From assembly GCA_037179515.1 (NCBI GenBank), contig JAXCGZ010015116.1, positions 62,001 through 126,000 on the forward strand: DNA of 64,000 nucleotides, read 5' to 3'. Below, in pieces: positions 16,373 through 28,244 of the stretch. The DNA is from Halocaridina rubra. Taxonomy: Eukaryota > Arthropoda > Malacostraca > Decapoda > Atyidae. The notes beneath the pieces were generated by a model. That model was not told the DNA's origin, ran no database searches, and saw only the letters and a list, made by a program, of their open reading frames with translations. Position numbers and translations under genes: made by a program. Every line of letters begins with the position of its first letter. Positions within the stretch are counted from its first letter, which is position 1.

Positions 16373-16892
16373 AAGGCCCTTTCTAGAGAATATTGAACTA
16401 ACAAATTTCTACTACAGAAGGCAAAAAAAGAATGGAGGATGATATGGTGACTTTAGTGTTATTATGATGGATGAAAGATCCTTTTAAGGGAAAAGAACAA
16501 ATGAACAAACAAAAAATGAGATCCACCACTGGAACATATCATACTATCAGTAAAGTGACATATTCTTATTAAAAAACACTCTTGATATGCAGAGCATAAA
16601 AGGAATGTGATCAAATTAAAATTTCAAGAAAATTAAAATCATAATTAAATAGAGAATATCAATATTTAAGTTTAAAAATTCTTCACATGCAATAAAGCAA
16701 TAAAAGAATATACGAAAAAAATGCAATATACGTAAAAGGAAAATTTTGAACCAAGTCGTCACTAAGAGCGGCGACTGGATTTAAACAGCTTCAGCTATTC
16801 AACACTAAACTAAAAGTTTCCGTCATGTTCTGGCTTTCAGAGTCCCACAAAGGGAAATATAAAACTACAATCAAAGAAATATTCTTCATCTT
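16373..16892 (-). mobile_element. Gm element 3' UTR with polypurine tract, remnant
   Basis: Directly next to the partial LTR is AAGGCCCTTTCTAGAGAATATTG (minus strand: a purine run AGAAAGGG just before the LTR), the same arrangement as at 30593, 27605 and 46316. The sequence then follows the Gm 3' UTR as far as TTCTTCATCTT, where a plus-oriented LTR begins. No pol remains. Confidence 0.75.
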
Positions 16893-18094
16893 TGTGACAG
16901 AGTGGTTCAGTCAAAGTCACCAGAGGCTGTAGTAGATGCCTTATTAGTTAACTTAGTAACTATTAACTTTTTTATTCTTTCTAAAATAATTTTCTCTCCT
17001 TGCATTTTGCAGATTATGATTATTTGCAATTCATATTTCAGTTTATAGCTAATTTTAAATATATCTTCTTTGATAGTCTTGTACGTGCAGAATGCATAAT
17101 CCCAATATAAAAGTCGACCTTCTATTTCTGTTTTCTGATCTTTCCTTTTCTTCATGAACGAGTCCATAATCCTAGCGAGTCTGTTAGATACGATTTTTAC
17201 ACAATATTCTTATGATAAAATAGCTCTTGCTGATAAATTTGTTATATTATGAAAATTGCTCTTGCTAATAATTTTGTTATAAATTTGACCCTTCTGATAT
17301 GTCATTAGCCTGTCTAGATACATTTCAGTAGCTTCTTTATTATTTGAATAGTTATAATTCCATCTCCTCAAACACAAAGAACATTCTAGAGATTGTTTGC
17401 CAGTAATCTATTTTGCCCATAATAATTCTCGTCTGTTTTTGTTTGTTTCCACTTGTTGCACCTAAAATACTGCCTCTCCCTTGCATCTCTGCCATAATTG
17501 CCTGCCAGGGACCACCACTACAGTAGCCCTCGAATATTATATGAAAATGTTACTTCTCTGGATATATATCCTACAGATGACATCACCAGGAGGGACATTG
17601 AATCTTCCTCATTTGGCGACCAAACATCCCAGAGGCAAGATCTCACCTCAGCAGTCAAGCTTACTTCAATCCTTATTTACGTGGCATCTGCACAGGAATT
17701 CATCTGGCACAAACAAGGTGAGGGATAGTATATGGTAAAGCTCGTTGGGCAAGCAAATTGGGAATTCGAGAAACTGGTTAAATTCGTTACTGGTCAAATC
17801 CTATGAAATATTCTCAGCTTCCATTCTCATACAAAACGAAATTTTGTAGATTACCTAACTGGAATCTCATTTGCCAAACTTAATTCCTTGACCTGGAAAT
17901 TACTGCCGATATACGTTGATAAGAAATTTTTTCATTGAATGTTCCAAACAAAAATCTCATCCTCAGAAGATTGGCTATGACCACATAAAAATCTATCCCT
18001 TTTTCCTAACGAATTCTAATTTCATTTTACCCCTTTCTATCATCATAAATAAAGTGCTTTACATCAAAACTCCTGAATAAAACTATTTACTGAC
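16893..18094 (+). repeat. Partial Gm LTR in opposite orientation
   Basis: It begins TGTGACAGAGTGGTTCAGTCAAAGTCACC and runs through the reverse complement of the landmarks listed for the neighbouring LTR, including CTTGCATCTCTGCCATAATTGCCTGCCAGGGACC near 17480, to the position where the I-2 LINE begins. With 15196-16372 it forms an inverted pair of roughly 1.2 kb arms around a 520-base spacer. Confidence 0.8.
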
Positions 18095-18288
18095 CAGTCC
18101 AGCTCCACCTACAGTAGCTATTGGCCCTTCTCCTCTCTCCCTCTGCCAGCAGCCAACAGTTGAAGCCGACTTCACCCAGCAGTTAAAGTTGACTCCGCCC
18201 AGCAGATTAACTCTCCATGACAGCCTGGTTCCAGCTCCAGTTGTGATAGGACCTCCTCCATCCTCTCTGCCAGCAGTTGAAACCGACC

Positions 18289-19310
18289 AAGTTTCTACAA
18301 AAAACGAGCCTAAGTATCTCTGTTCTCTTTCTTTGTCTTTCACGAGAGCCAAAGAAAGAAACAGAAAGATTATTTTTGTTTTGTTTTTGTATTTCTGTTT
18401 CTGTTTTGGTGAAAACAAGTGACTGTGTGTGTTCTATAACCCTAAATATTTCTGCCTGCTTTTCTCTCTCTTTTATAAGAGTTGGGAAGAGAAAGAGAAA
18501 TAGAATATGTTCATGTTTCTACTTTGTTTTTATCTCTTTTGCGATAGATAGTTGAAGACTCTTCCTACCAGTGAAGTGATTTCCTTCTCCACTACTTCCC
18601 TGATCTGAAATGGAAGTTTCTACCAAGAAAAACAAACCTAAGTATCTCTGTTTTCTCTTCTTCCTCTCTCACGAGAGCCAGAGAAAGAAACAGAAAGATT
18701 GTTTTTTTGTTTGTTCTTGTGCTTCCATTTTTGTTTTAGTGAAAACAAGTGACTGTGTGTGTTCTATAACCCTAAATATTTCTGCCTGCTCTTCTCTCTC
18801 TTTTATAAGAGTTGGGAAGAGAAATAGAAATAGAAAGTGTTCAAGTTTCTGCTTTGTTTTTTATTTCTTTTGCGATAGGTAGTTGAAGCGTCCTCCTACC
18901 AGTGAAGTGAACTTCTCCTCCTCCACTACCTCCCTGATCTGAAGTGGAATTTTCTACAAAGAAAAAATGAACTTATGTATCTCTGTTTTCTTTTCTTTCT
19001 CTCTCACGAGAGCCAGATAAAGAAACAGAAAAATTGCCTTAGTTTTTTTTTTTTGTGCTTTTGTGTTGTTTTGGTTTAGTTGAACACACGTTATTGCATG
19101 TTCCATAAGTCTATAGAAAGTGTTCGAGTTTTCACTATGCATTTATTTTTCTGTTTGCTTTTTCCTCTCTTAAAAGAGATGGGAAGAGAAATAAAAATAC
19201 CACTTGGTGTTGAGCATACTTTGTAATGTGCCTCATAACCAAGGTGATCCATTGCATATTTTCTGTTTGCCTTCCTCTCTCTCACGAGAGTTGGGAAGAA
19301 AGATAGAAGA
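18289..19310 (+). repeat. Tandem monomers of about 330 bp in the I-2 5' UTR
   Basis: Three successive units start at AGTTTCTAC- or ATTTTCTAC-type anchors near 18289, 18618 and 18950. Each holds AAGTATCTCTGTTTTC-like, TCACGAGAGCCAGA, GTGACTGTGTGTGTTCTATAACC (first two units) and AAGAGTTGGGAAGAGAAA-type segments. The junctions read CTACCAGTGAAGTGA...CCTGATCTGAA(A/G)TGGAA. I-1 has one such unit. Monomer-type internal promoters are known from other LINEs, so a promoter role is plausible. Confidence 0.6.
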
Positions 19311-19505
19311 CTGTTTTAGTGATAAAGTGTTGTAGTGTTTCAATTAACTGAAGTGTTCCAGCCACAAGGCCCCTATATTTTATTAAACAAAATTGACAAA
19401 CAAACCATGCAAGTGATATAATATACTTAGTGAAATGTGTGGACATCCATGACTAGTTGTCAGTCATGGCCTCTACCGCTTCTCCTGCTCCCCCCCGAGG
19501 GGGTA

Positions 19506-20302
19506 ATGGAACTCGACCCCCCTCAAGTGGGGTGGATGGTTGTGGGAAAGAAGAGGCCAAGAACGGCCTCTGGCAGCAGCCAGGAGAGTGCTGCTGCCCC
19601 AGTTCCCCCCCCCCCCAGCCCCGAAGACCGATGCCATTAGAGAGCCCATAACAAAGTTTAAAGTCCAGGCACCTTCCACTAAAGAGGCATTTGACATAAT
19701 TAGAGAGTTGGAAGACCAACTCACCGAGTTTGGCTGCAAATTCAAGCCTAATGTACAGGGTGAATTTATCATCCACCCATCCTCAGTAGAAGCCACAGAG
19801 AAGATCCGCAACATCAATTCACCTCACTTGGAAAAGATGAACCTTGCTCAAAAAATAAGGAAATATATCCTCATTGGCTTCCCTGTTGCTTGGTCAGTTG
19901 ACCTGCAAACCAAGCAAACATATATTACTGCTGCCTCACGTCACTCCTCCAAAATAGAGGGCCAAACCGTCTCCTCCAAACAAGTTCTGGTCCATATCTG
20001 TGGTTCACCCCCTGCTCAAGTAAACCTTGGCATCTGGAGTAAATTCAATTCAAGAGACTACACCCCTGAACCACTGAGATGTTTCTGGTGTCAAAGATTT
20101 GGGCACCATAGAAACACTTGCCATCTCCCAGAGAGATGCGCAATATGCAGTGGGGAACATTCCACTGACCACTGCCTAAACAAATTCAAGGCCAAAGAAG
20201 CAACAGTTGCCAAGTGCCCAAACTGTAAGGGAAACCATCATGCATGGAACAACTGCTGCCCAAAAAGGCTGAAGAGGATTCCTCAAAGAGTCCCTCCCTC
20301 TG
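19506..20302 (+). pseudogene. I-2 ORF1: Gag-like protein with three intact zinc knuckles, truncated
   Basis: The ATG at 19506 opens MELDPPQVGWMVVGKKRP. The frame changes within a C-run near 19605-19617 to the long frame open to 20346. That frame gives the conserved segment LEDQLTEFGC...QKIRKYILIGFPVAWSVD and then three knuckles: CFWCQRFGHHRNTC (CX2CX4HX4C), CAICSGEHSTDHC (CX2CX3HX4C) and CPNCKGNHHAWNNC (CX2CX4HX4C). From 20303 the frame reads into unrelated sequence. The knuckles bind RNA in this family. The C-run may be a recent slippage indel, since I-1 also changes frame in this proline-coding zone. Confidence 0.8.
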
Positions 20303-20460
20303 TCAATTATTTACAAACACGAGTATTTCTTTTTCATTTTGCATAGGCATTATTTGCGAATTTCGTATCTTTTTACAATTATATTTTAGGGGCTTTATTC
20401 CAATTTTGCGTAAAAAGCAAACTAGGTGTATATCCAGTTGGTGTTGTAATTGTGTCTAAC
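20303..20460. other. Unassigned AT-rich junction between I-2 and the gypsy integrase
   Basis: About 160 bases with no resemblance to the downstream part of I-1 and no recognisable protein. It contains T-rich runs, and I see nothing else in it. Confidence 0.4.
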
Positions 20461-21849
20461 CTTTATTCTGCTGATCACTAAGAATATCAGGCAACATCAG
20501 AGATAAGATAGTCCTAATCCTCCTCCCCATCAACAAAATTGAAGGTGCCATATCCATAGTTGCATGCATAGTAGTTCGATAACTTAAGAGAAATATACTA
20601 ATGCTAATAGGAACAATAGCATGCAAGGCTTGTTATGCTTAAATGTCTAGACAAATCTTTCAGCCTACCCATTTGTGGCAGGATAATATGGTGCAGAAAA
20701 GGTGCATAAAATACCATTTACATCCAAAAAATCTTTGAATTCCTGAAAAGAAAACTGAGGAATATCATCAGATACTATACACTCTGGCAGAACATGGACT
20801 GCAGCAGCATTAGTGTTTTGATAGTGATTACCTAATTGTGATTACCTAATTGTGTTTACGGGAAAGAGCCCAAAGCTCGTATCTTCCCGTCTCCTGAGAG
20901 GTTCCATATTATACTTAGTGATACTTATCATGCCTGTCCTTAAAACTATGGATTGAGATAGCATTAACTACCTCCTCGCTTAGCCAATTCCAATTATCAA
21001 CTACTCTTACACTGAAAAAGTATTTCCTTACATCCTGCGAAGAAGTTTTCTTACGAAGCTTCAAACTATGACCTCTAGTTCTAGAGCCAGCCATATCAAA
21101 ATATCGATCCCTATCCACTCTATCATAACCATGAAGGAATTTAAAGACTGTCACCATATCCCCCCTCACTCTTCTAGCTTCCAGTGATGGTAAGTCTAAT
21201 TCCCTCAGCCTCTCATCATAACTGAGATTGCGTATTTCTGGCACCAGTTTCGTGGCATGTCTTTGAACTTTTTCAAGCTTAGCTATGTGCTTTTTCAAGT
21301 GCGGATTCCAAAAGGGGGCTGCATATTCGAGTTTTGGCCTCACACAGGTTACATAAATATTTCTGAACATTTCCTTGTCCATGTGCCTGAAGGCTACCCT
21401 TACATTTGATAAGAATGCATATTCTGCCCTTACTATGCCATTTATATGTATTTCTGGAGACAAATCTGCCAGTATGTTTACTCCTAGATCTCTCTCATTT
21501 TCTGTCTCTTGAAGTTGTACTCCAGCCACCGAGTAGTCAAGCTTGGGCCTTCTTGCACTTGTACCCATTCTCACGATGATCTCTGTCCATATACTGTAAG
21601 TATCAACAACAGCTAAGTAAGAATATCAATGAAATGGGCCAGCAAAATCAATGTGTAGCCATTGCCAAGCATGTCAAGGATATTCCCAGGGGTGTAAATG
21701 TGTAGGTTTTGAATTATTTTGATTGAGTGAACAAGTAGTATATTTCCAAACAGACATTTCAATGTCCTTGTCCATCCCTAGCTACCACATGTACCTTCTA
21801 GCTATTGCTTTAGATATTATAATGCCCAGGTGATCCTCATGTAGGTTGT
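20461..21849 (-). pseudogene. Gypsy element G-C: integrase remnant, split by a CR1-like LINE
   Basis: On the minus strand from 21849, HLGIIISKAIARRYMW and DKDIEMSVW form the HHCC-type integrase N-terminus. HIDFAGPF with the first catalytic Asp and YLAVVDTYSIWTEI follow, down to about 21576. After the inserted LINE (20826-21574) the domain resumes at 20825 with VHVLPECIVSDDIPQFSF (second Asp region, where family members have DNG) and LCTFSAPYYPATNG, then a stop, then AERF with the catalytic Glu near 20665. Below about 20640 only weak similarity remains. The upstream pol part is absent: at 21850 the sequence passes into a Gm LTR, so the missing RT should lie beyond the right window edge or is lost. 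Confidence 0.82.
20826..21574 (-). mobile_element. CR1-like LINE 3' fragment inside the G-C integrase
   Basis: A minus-strand 219-codon open frame (21574-20915) covers the end of the RT (ARRPKLDYSVAGVQLQ, NERDLGVNILADLS, AAPFWNPHLKKHI, NWNWLSEEVVNAI). A 3' UTR follows, ending in two GTGATTACCTAATT repeats (plus-strand reading). The integrase reading frame of G-C resumes cleanly on both sides, so the borders are accurate to a few bases. No clear target duplication is visible. Confidence 0.9.
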
Positions 21850-22134
21850 GTGGAAGTTGTTGTTAAGTTTCTGTTTTACTAAGGAGACTTAATGTACTGA
21901 ACTTAGTTAAGAGCTCACAAACAGACAGGACAGATATTCCTTGCACACCCCAACATCACTACTCGGTTAAATGAAACTAAAAATTCAACTTTCTTTTAAT
22001 TTTGGAAATACAATGATACATTGAAAAAAGAATTGAATTAATTTTTGGAAAGCTGAAACAAATTCAAAATTTAAATTTATGGAATGCTGCCTCGAATACC
22101 GGAGGTGGTGAACACGATTTTGATCTCCGGCACC
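21850..22134 (-). repeat. Outer Gm 3' LTR, downstream piece (split by G-B)
   Basis: On the plus strand this carries TTCTGTTTTACTAAGG, GAGCTCACAAACAGACAGGACAGATAT, TCGGTTAAATGAAACT and GCTGCCTCGAATACCGGAGGTGGTGAACACG, matching the last part of the Gm LTRs. It breaks at GGCACC, where the gypsy element G-B begins. The same LTR resumes at GGCACC at 61195. The left border with the integrase remnant is approximate (21848-21860). Confidence 0.8.
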
Positions 22135-22563
22135 AATGTATTTCTTACCTGCAAGAAGGATAATAAGCTTGTAGATATCTTTTATGTTGCCAAGTGCAGG
22201 CAGGTTAATATATGAATGTTACTATTATAACACATATCCCATTTTCGTCACAGATGACTTGGGATTCATAGGAGGTATATAAAACACTCCTTCCTCAACA
22301 GGGCTTATTACGGAGAGGAGAAATTAATATGTTACATAAACTTACGACTAATAGTGTTACAAGAACAAAGGAGAATCTACTTGGAGGGATCAAAACCACA
22401 AGTACTTTATACAGAATCAAATATAAAGGAATTATATCCTATATAGGTTTCTTTCAAGTCATACTCTTTGTACATAAGAATGTTATTCATTTGCTTGTAG
22501 AAAGCGGTAAATATAAATGGAGAATATCTTTGATAAAATGCATAACTGCTTAAATACATAACA
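22135..22563 (-). repeat. G-B 3' LTR
   Basis: About 429 bp, matching 60764-61194 throughout. On the minus strand it starts TGTTATGTATTTAAGC and ends GGTAAGAAATACATT. The terminal two bases are uncertain because GGCACC may or may not be the whole target duplication. Confidence 0.85.
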
Positions 22564-22580
22564 GTCTCCTTTCCCCTAAA
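22564..22580 (-). other. G-B polypurine tract
   Basis: On the minus strand the sequence TTAGGGGAAAGGAGAC lies directly upstream of the 3' LTR start TGTTATG. This is the expected position and composition of the plus-strand primer. Confidence 0.75.
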
Positions 22581-22679
22581 ATAAATTGGCCCCTTTATTT
22601 AAGCAATAAAGTTACATGAGATACAAAATTACGCTTAGGATACATATTGAAATAAGGAACTATATTACTACATATTTCC

Positions 22680-24789
22680 TTATAAGTCTAATATTTCTGG
22701 AGGCTTTCCTCTGTTCCTCCGATCAGGTTTTACAGACTCAACTCTTTCTGATCTCTCTGGATCTTTACCACTGGGTTGTAGCTGGTCAATGTGTCGTCTG
22801 ACTACCTTGCTATCATCCAATTCTACTTCATAATTCAGATTTCCTAATTTCTTTTTAACTTTTCCTTTAGACCATTTCTCCTTGTTATACATTCTGACTA
22901 CTATGCTTTCATTTTCACAGAATTGTCTAATCTTTCCAATTTCTTTCAACCTTTCATATATTTCATTTTCTTTCTTACCTTTTGAGTCAGGTAGAAGTAG
23001 ATCTAACTTACATCTGAGTCTCCTTCCCATCAATACAAATGAAGGGCAAACACCTGTTGCTGTATGAGGTGTTGTCCTATATGTGAGCAAAAACTTATTA
23101 AGAGAATTATGAATGTTCATGGCATTAGCATTACACGTTTTCATTACACTTTTAAAGGTTTGTACCATTCTTTCTGCTGCACCATTTGTTGCTGGGTGAT
23201 AAGGTGCAGATAATTTATGTCTAATGCCATTTACCTTTAAGAAATTTTCAAACTCTTCTGAACAGAACTGAGGACCATTATCCGTAACTACTCTCTCTGG
23301 AATACCATGAGTAGAAAATAATGTCATGAGGACTTCAATTGTATTTAGAGAAGTTATTGTTTGCACTGGAATGATGTCAGGCTATTTGCTATAAGCATCA
23401 ACTACTACTAAATAAGAATTTCCCAGAAAGGGTCCTGCATAATCAATATGCAGTCTCTGATATGGATATCTTGCACATTTCCATGGGTATAAACTTATTG
23501 ACTTAGGGTTGTTTTGCTGTAATGCACAATCCAGACATTCCTTTATATTATCCTCTATATCTTTATCTATATTTGGCTACCATATGAAACTTCTAGCTAT
23601 TGCTTTTGACTTTACAATTCCTTGATGACCTTCATGTATTTCTTCCAAAACCTTTATTCTGACTGGCATAGGACCTACTACTCTAGCTCCTCTCAAGATA
23701 CAATCTTGTTCTATACTTAATTCTTCCTTAACTACTTTATAAGCATGACACTCTTCGCCTTCTAAGAACTTATCATTTCCTGTCATCAAATATTCCTTCA
23801 CTTTACATAGGACTTTATCTTTTGTTGTGCTTTGTCCAATGTTCTTTGCTCTCAAGGGTAAGTTTTGAGTTTCAATCAATAGTATGGACTTTTCATGCCC
23901 TTCTGGTGCTTTCTCTACTGGTAATCGTGACAATGCATCTACATTTCCCATTTTACTAGTGGGTCTATACTCTAATGAGTAATTATAAGCAGCTAATATT
24001 ATTGCCCATCTCTGGAGTCTAGCTGCAACTAGCATTGGTAGTCCTGCTTTTGAACCTAAGATAACTAATAGTGGCTTATGGTCAGTGACTAAAGCAAACA
24101 TATTCTTTCCATACAAATACATGTGAAATTTCTTAACTCTATAGATCAACGATAAGCCTTCCTTCTCTATTTGAGAATAATTTTGCTCAGCTTTATTCAA
24201 CAACATTGAAGCAAATGCAATAGGTTTTTCTGTGCCATCTGGCATTCCATGCGCTAAGACACAACCTATTCCAACTTGTGAGGCGTCACATACTAATTTT
24301 AAAGGAAGATTTTCTTTAAAGTGTACTAAAAACTTATCAGAACAAATCTCCTTTTTTATTTTTTCAAAAGCATTCTGACACTCCTGTGACCATTTCCACT
24401 TTACCTCATTCTTTAATAGCTGGTATAAGGGATGAGTTATTGCTGTTAAATCTTTAATAAATTTTGCATAGAATGTTACTGATCCAAGAAATGATTGCAC
24501 CTCTTTCATATTTGCTGGTATTTTAGCTCCCCATACTGCTTTTATCTTTTCTTTTGTTTTGTGAATGCCATTTTCATCTATCACAAATCCCAAATAATTT
24601 ACTGATGATACATTGAATAGATAATTATTCTTGTTTATCTTCACACCATTTTCCTTTATTTTATCTAATACTTTCTTTAATCTCTGATTATGCTGTTGTT
24701 CATCTTCTTCCCCAACAACTATGTAATTTACAAAGCAGAAAACACCATCTAATCCTGTGAATAGCTTGACCATAGTCTCTTGCCATGAG
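22680..24789 (-). pseudogene. G-B pol, downstream part: end of RT, RNase H, integrase
   Basis: The frame starting at 24773 (398 codons) begins inside the RT palm. The active-site box reads CFVNYIVVGEEDE where YxDD is expected, so both catalytic Asp are gone. It continues through YLGFVIDENGI, SFLGSVTFYAKFI, RNase H with LVCDASQVGIGCVL, NYSQIEKEGLSLIY and VTDHKPLL, then DALSRLP and the integrase HEGHQGIVKSKAIARSF. A TAG stop at about 23577 and another near 23382 precede a 228-codon frame (23366-22680) with VVTDNGPQF, SAPYHPATNGAAERM and LLTYRTTPHT. The first catalytic box HIDYAGPF is near 23440. The HHCC zinc site reads HX3H...CLDC. Confidence 0.88.
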
Positions 24790-24794
24790 GCTGG
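24790..24794. other. Target-site duplication GCTGG, left copy
   Basis: GCTGG here abuts the LTR terminus TGTTGGGG of the tandem Gm array. The same five bases follow the opposite terminus at 54771-54775. The G-B RT reading joins up across the array when one copy is removed (GVASSPA then SWQETM). Confidence 0.9.
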
Positions 24795-27604
24795 TGTTGG
24801 GGTTAGGATGGTTGAGTGTTGTTAGTATTCTGTTTTACTAAGGGAACTCAAAGTACTGAGCTCAGTTAAGAGCTCACTAACAGACAGGACATATATTTGT
24901 ACTTGAACACCCCATTCATTTTGCCATGGCTCGGTTTATTGAAACTCAGAATTCAACTTTCTTTTAATTTTCGAAATGCAATGACATTAAAAGAATTGAA
25001 TTAAATTTCTCAAATTAAATTTTATGAAATGCTGCCTCCAATCCCTGAGGTGGTGAGCACGATTTCGTTTCCCGGCACCACGGACGTATGCCAAGACTTT
25101 GGCTCAACTCGACGATTACCTCTGTCACACAGGCAGAGTAGAATAGAGGACACTGCAATTTCAGAAACAGAAATGACACAAAGTTAATAATGGGAAACTG
25201 AAAGCATGAGCACACATATAATGAGTTTCCAGTGTTATTCTACTGGATGAAAATATATTGGTTATTCACAGCTAACCAGAAATATTTATGCTACCATAAT
25301 AGCACACAAAACCATTAATTCCTTACTGGTTTTAAAGGAAAACAATTTATGCACAATAAATGAAGAATAAGCAAGACAAATGCAGTACTGTATGTATTCC
25401 TTAAACTGTGGGCAACCACAAAAGTTGCAATGCTTATTACTGATTTACAATTTATATGGTAAAACACTCTATTTAGGATAAAGGAAGAATCTACGAGATA
25501 AATACAGTATTCATTCATTTTTGGTTATCAAGAACTGTTTGCAATGAAAAAAAAAGAGGGTGCAAAACCACCTTTTGAGGTATTTGCAGCTTATAACTCA
25601 AAACACTTTATCCCCAACATATGAAGAATTAGCAAGATAAATACAGTATGCATTCCTTAAATTGTGGTTAGCAGGAAATATTTGCAAAGCCAACAGGTTA
25701 AAATTACCTTTTAAATATTTGCAGTTTATAGCATAAAACACTTTAGTTAAATGATTAATTATTTGCAATTTATATAGCAAATAGCTTTATTGACGAGTTT
25801 TTGATGTAAAACACTTTATTTACGATGATAGAAAGAGGTGAAATGAAATTAAAATTTATTAGGAAAAGAGATAGATTTTTACGGGCTCATAACCAGTCTT
25901 CAGAGGATGAGATTTTTGTTTATCACGTTCAGTGAAAAGAAACTTCTTAGCAATGTATATCAGCTGTAATTTCCAGGTTAATGAATTAACTTTGGCAAGT
26001 GAGATTCCAGTTAGGTAATCTACAAAATTTCGTTTGTATGGGAATGGAATCTGAGAATAAAATTCCTAAGATTTAGCCAGTAACGAATGTAACTAATTCT
26101 CGAAAAACCAATTTGCTTAACCCACGAGCTTTACCATACACTTTACCATACCATCAAGAGACAGAAAATGAGAGAGATCTAGGAGTAAACATACTGGCAG
26201 ATTTGTCTCCAGAAATACATATAAATGGCGTAGTAAGGGCAGCATATGCATTCTTATCAAATGTAAGGGTAGCCTTCAGGCACATGGACAAGGAAATGTT
26301 CAGAAATATCTATGTAACCTATGTGAGGCCAAAACTCGAATATGCAGCCCCCTTTTGGAATCCGCACTTGAAAAAGCACATAGCTAAGCTTGAAAAAGTT
26401 CAAAGACATGCCACAAAACTGGTGCCAGAAATACGCAATCTCGGTTATGATGAGAGGCTGAGGGAATTAGACTTGCCATCACTCGAAGCTAGAAGAGTAA
26501 GGGGGGATATGGTGACAGTCTTTAAATTCCTTCATGGTTATGATAGAGTGGATAGGGATCGATATTTCGATATGGCTGGCTCTAGAACTAGAGGTCATAG
26601 TTTGAAGCTTCGTAAGAAAACTTGTTTGCAGGATGTAAGGAAATACTTTTTCAGTGTAAGAGTAGTTGATAATTGGAATTCGCTAAGCGAGGAGGTAGTT
26701 AATGCTATCTCAATCCATAGTTTTAAGGACAGGTATGATAAGTATCACTAAGTCTAAAAATGGAACCGATCAGGAGACGGGAAGATACGAGCTTTGGGCT
26801 CTTTCCCGTAAACACAATTAGGTAATCAATTAGGTAATCACACTATCCCTCACCTTGTTGTGCCAGATGAATTCCTGTGAAGATGCCACGTAAATAAGGT
26901 TTGAAATAAATTTAGACTGCTCAGGTGAGATGTTGCCTCTGGGCAGTCTCGGCACCAAATGAGGACGCCTCATTGTCCCTCCTGGTGACGTCATCTGCAG
27001 GATACATTTCTAGAGCAGTAACTGGCTCTGATATCATTTAAGGACTACTTTAGTGGTGGTCCCTGGCAGGCAATTATAGCAGAGATGCAAGGGAGAGACA
27101 GTATTTTGGGTGCAACAGGTGGAAGCAAATAAAATAAAACGAGAATAATAATGAAAAGTTAGGTTACTGGTAAACAATCTCTAGAACGTTCTTTGCTTGT
27201 AGGAGACAGAATTTAAGTACTCAAATAATAAAGAAGCTACTGATATATATCTAGACAGGCTAATGACATAACAGCAAGGTCAAATTTATAACAAAATCAT
27301 TAGCAAGAACAATTTTTATAATAAGAAAATTGTAAACAAAACAAATCTGGTGAGTTCACAGAAGAGATGGAAAATAGGAGCAGCCTTTATATCGGGACTA
27401 TCCTTCTACACATACAAGAAGAGTAAATAAGGTATATTTAAAATTAGCTATAAACTAAAATATAAATTGCAAATAATCATAATCTGCAAATGTCAAGAAG
27501 TGGGAATTATTTTTTTTTGTTAGAAAAATGACAGTTAAGTTACTAAATTAATTAATAAGGCATCTGGCAGCCTCTGGTGACTTTGAGCAAAACACTCTGT
27601 CACA
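24795..27604 (-). repeat. Gm-2 3' LTR, interrupted by a CR1-like LINE
   Basis: The termini are TGTTGGGG (24795, plus-strand reading) and CTGTCACA (27604). Without the 688-base LINE it is about 2.1 kb, like the other two LTRs of the array. It is followed by the polypurine region AAGGCCCTTTCTAGA at 27605. Confidence 0.88.
26154..26841 (+). mobile_element. CR1-like LINE 3' fragment inside the Gm-2 3' LTR
   Basis: The open frame 26158-26751 begins at the QETENERDLGVNILADLS segment and runs to the conserved C-terminus. The 3' UTR ends in GGTAATCAATTAGGTAATCAC. LTR sequence resumes at ACTATCCCTCACC. At the left junction TTTACCATAC of the LTR is repeated at 26130 and 26142, a short duplication made during insertion. 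Confidence 0.9.
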
Positions 27605-28244
27605 AAGGCCCTTTCTAGAGAATATTGATTTAGCAAAATTCTACTACTGAAGGCGAAAAAAGAACAGAGGAAGTTACGGTGACTTCAGTGTTATTATGAG
27701 GGATGAGATATCCTTCTCATGGAAAAGAACAAATGAACAATAAGAATGGGATCCACCACTGGAACATATCATACTATTAGGAAAAGTGAACAAGTCTTCT
27801 AAACAAAACATTAAATGACATGCAAAACATACAAGAAATGTGATCAAATTCAAATTTCAAGAAAATTAAATCACAATTAGATCTCAGAGAATATCAATAT
27901 TTAAGTTTAAGAATGCTTCACATGCAAGAAGGCAATAATATAATATACAAAACAAAAAATACAGTATACGCAAATGTAAAATATGAACCAAGTCGTCATT
28001 AACATTGGCGACTGGATTTAAAACAGTTTGAGCTATTCAACACTAAACTAAAATGTTTCTGCCATGTTCTGGCTTTCAAAGTCCCACAAAGGGAAGTATA
28101 AAACTACAATCAAAGACTCATTCTTCATCTTTTTCGTCTTCCATTAGGAATAACGTTTGTATGCTAAAATAAACAAGTACAGTACAGTATTAAAGACATA
28201 AAGGATAAACATAAAAAATAAACAACACATTAGAGAAGTAATCT
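27605..28244 (-). other. Gm-2 3' UTR with polypurine tract
   Basis: This lies between the pol stop at 28245 and the 3' LTR. On the minus strand the LTR is preceded by TCTAGAAAGGGCCTT, a short purine run that probably primes the plus strand. No open frame of note. The same region occurs at 30593-31227, 46316-46955 and 63149-63820. Confidence 0.65.

Larger units (their letters stand above)
18095..20302 (+). mobile_element. I-2: I-type LINE with complete 5' end, 3' part missing
   Basis: This second copy of the I-1 family has a longer 5' UTR (18095-19505) and ORF1 up to the end of the zinc knuckles, where similarity to I-1 stops at 20302. LINE copies are normally truncated at the 5' end, so loss of the 3' end implies a later deletion or rearrangement. 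It starts at the same CAGTCCAG as I-1. Confidence 0.85.
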
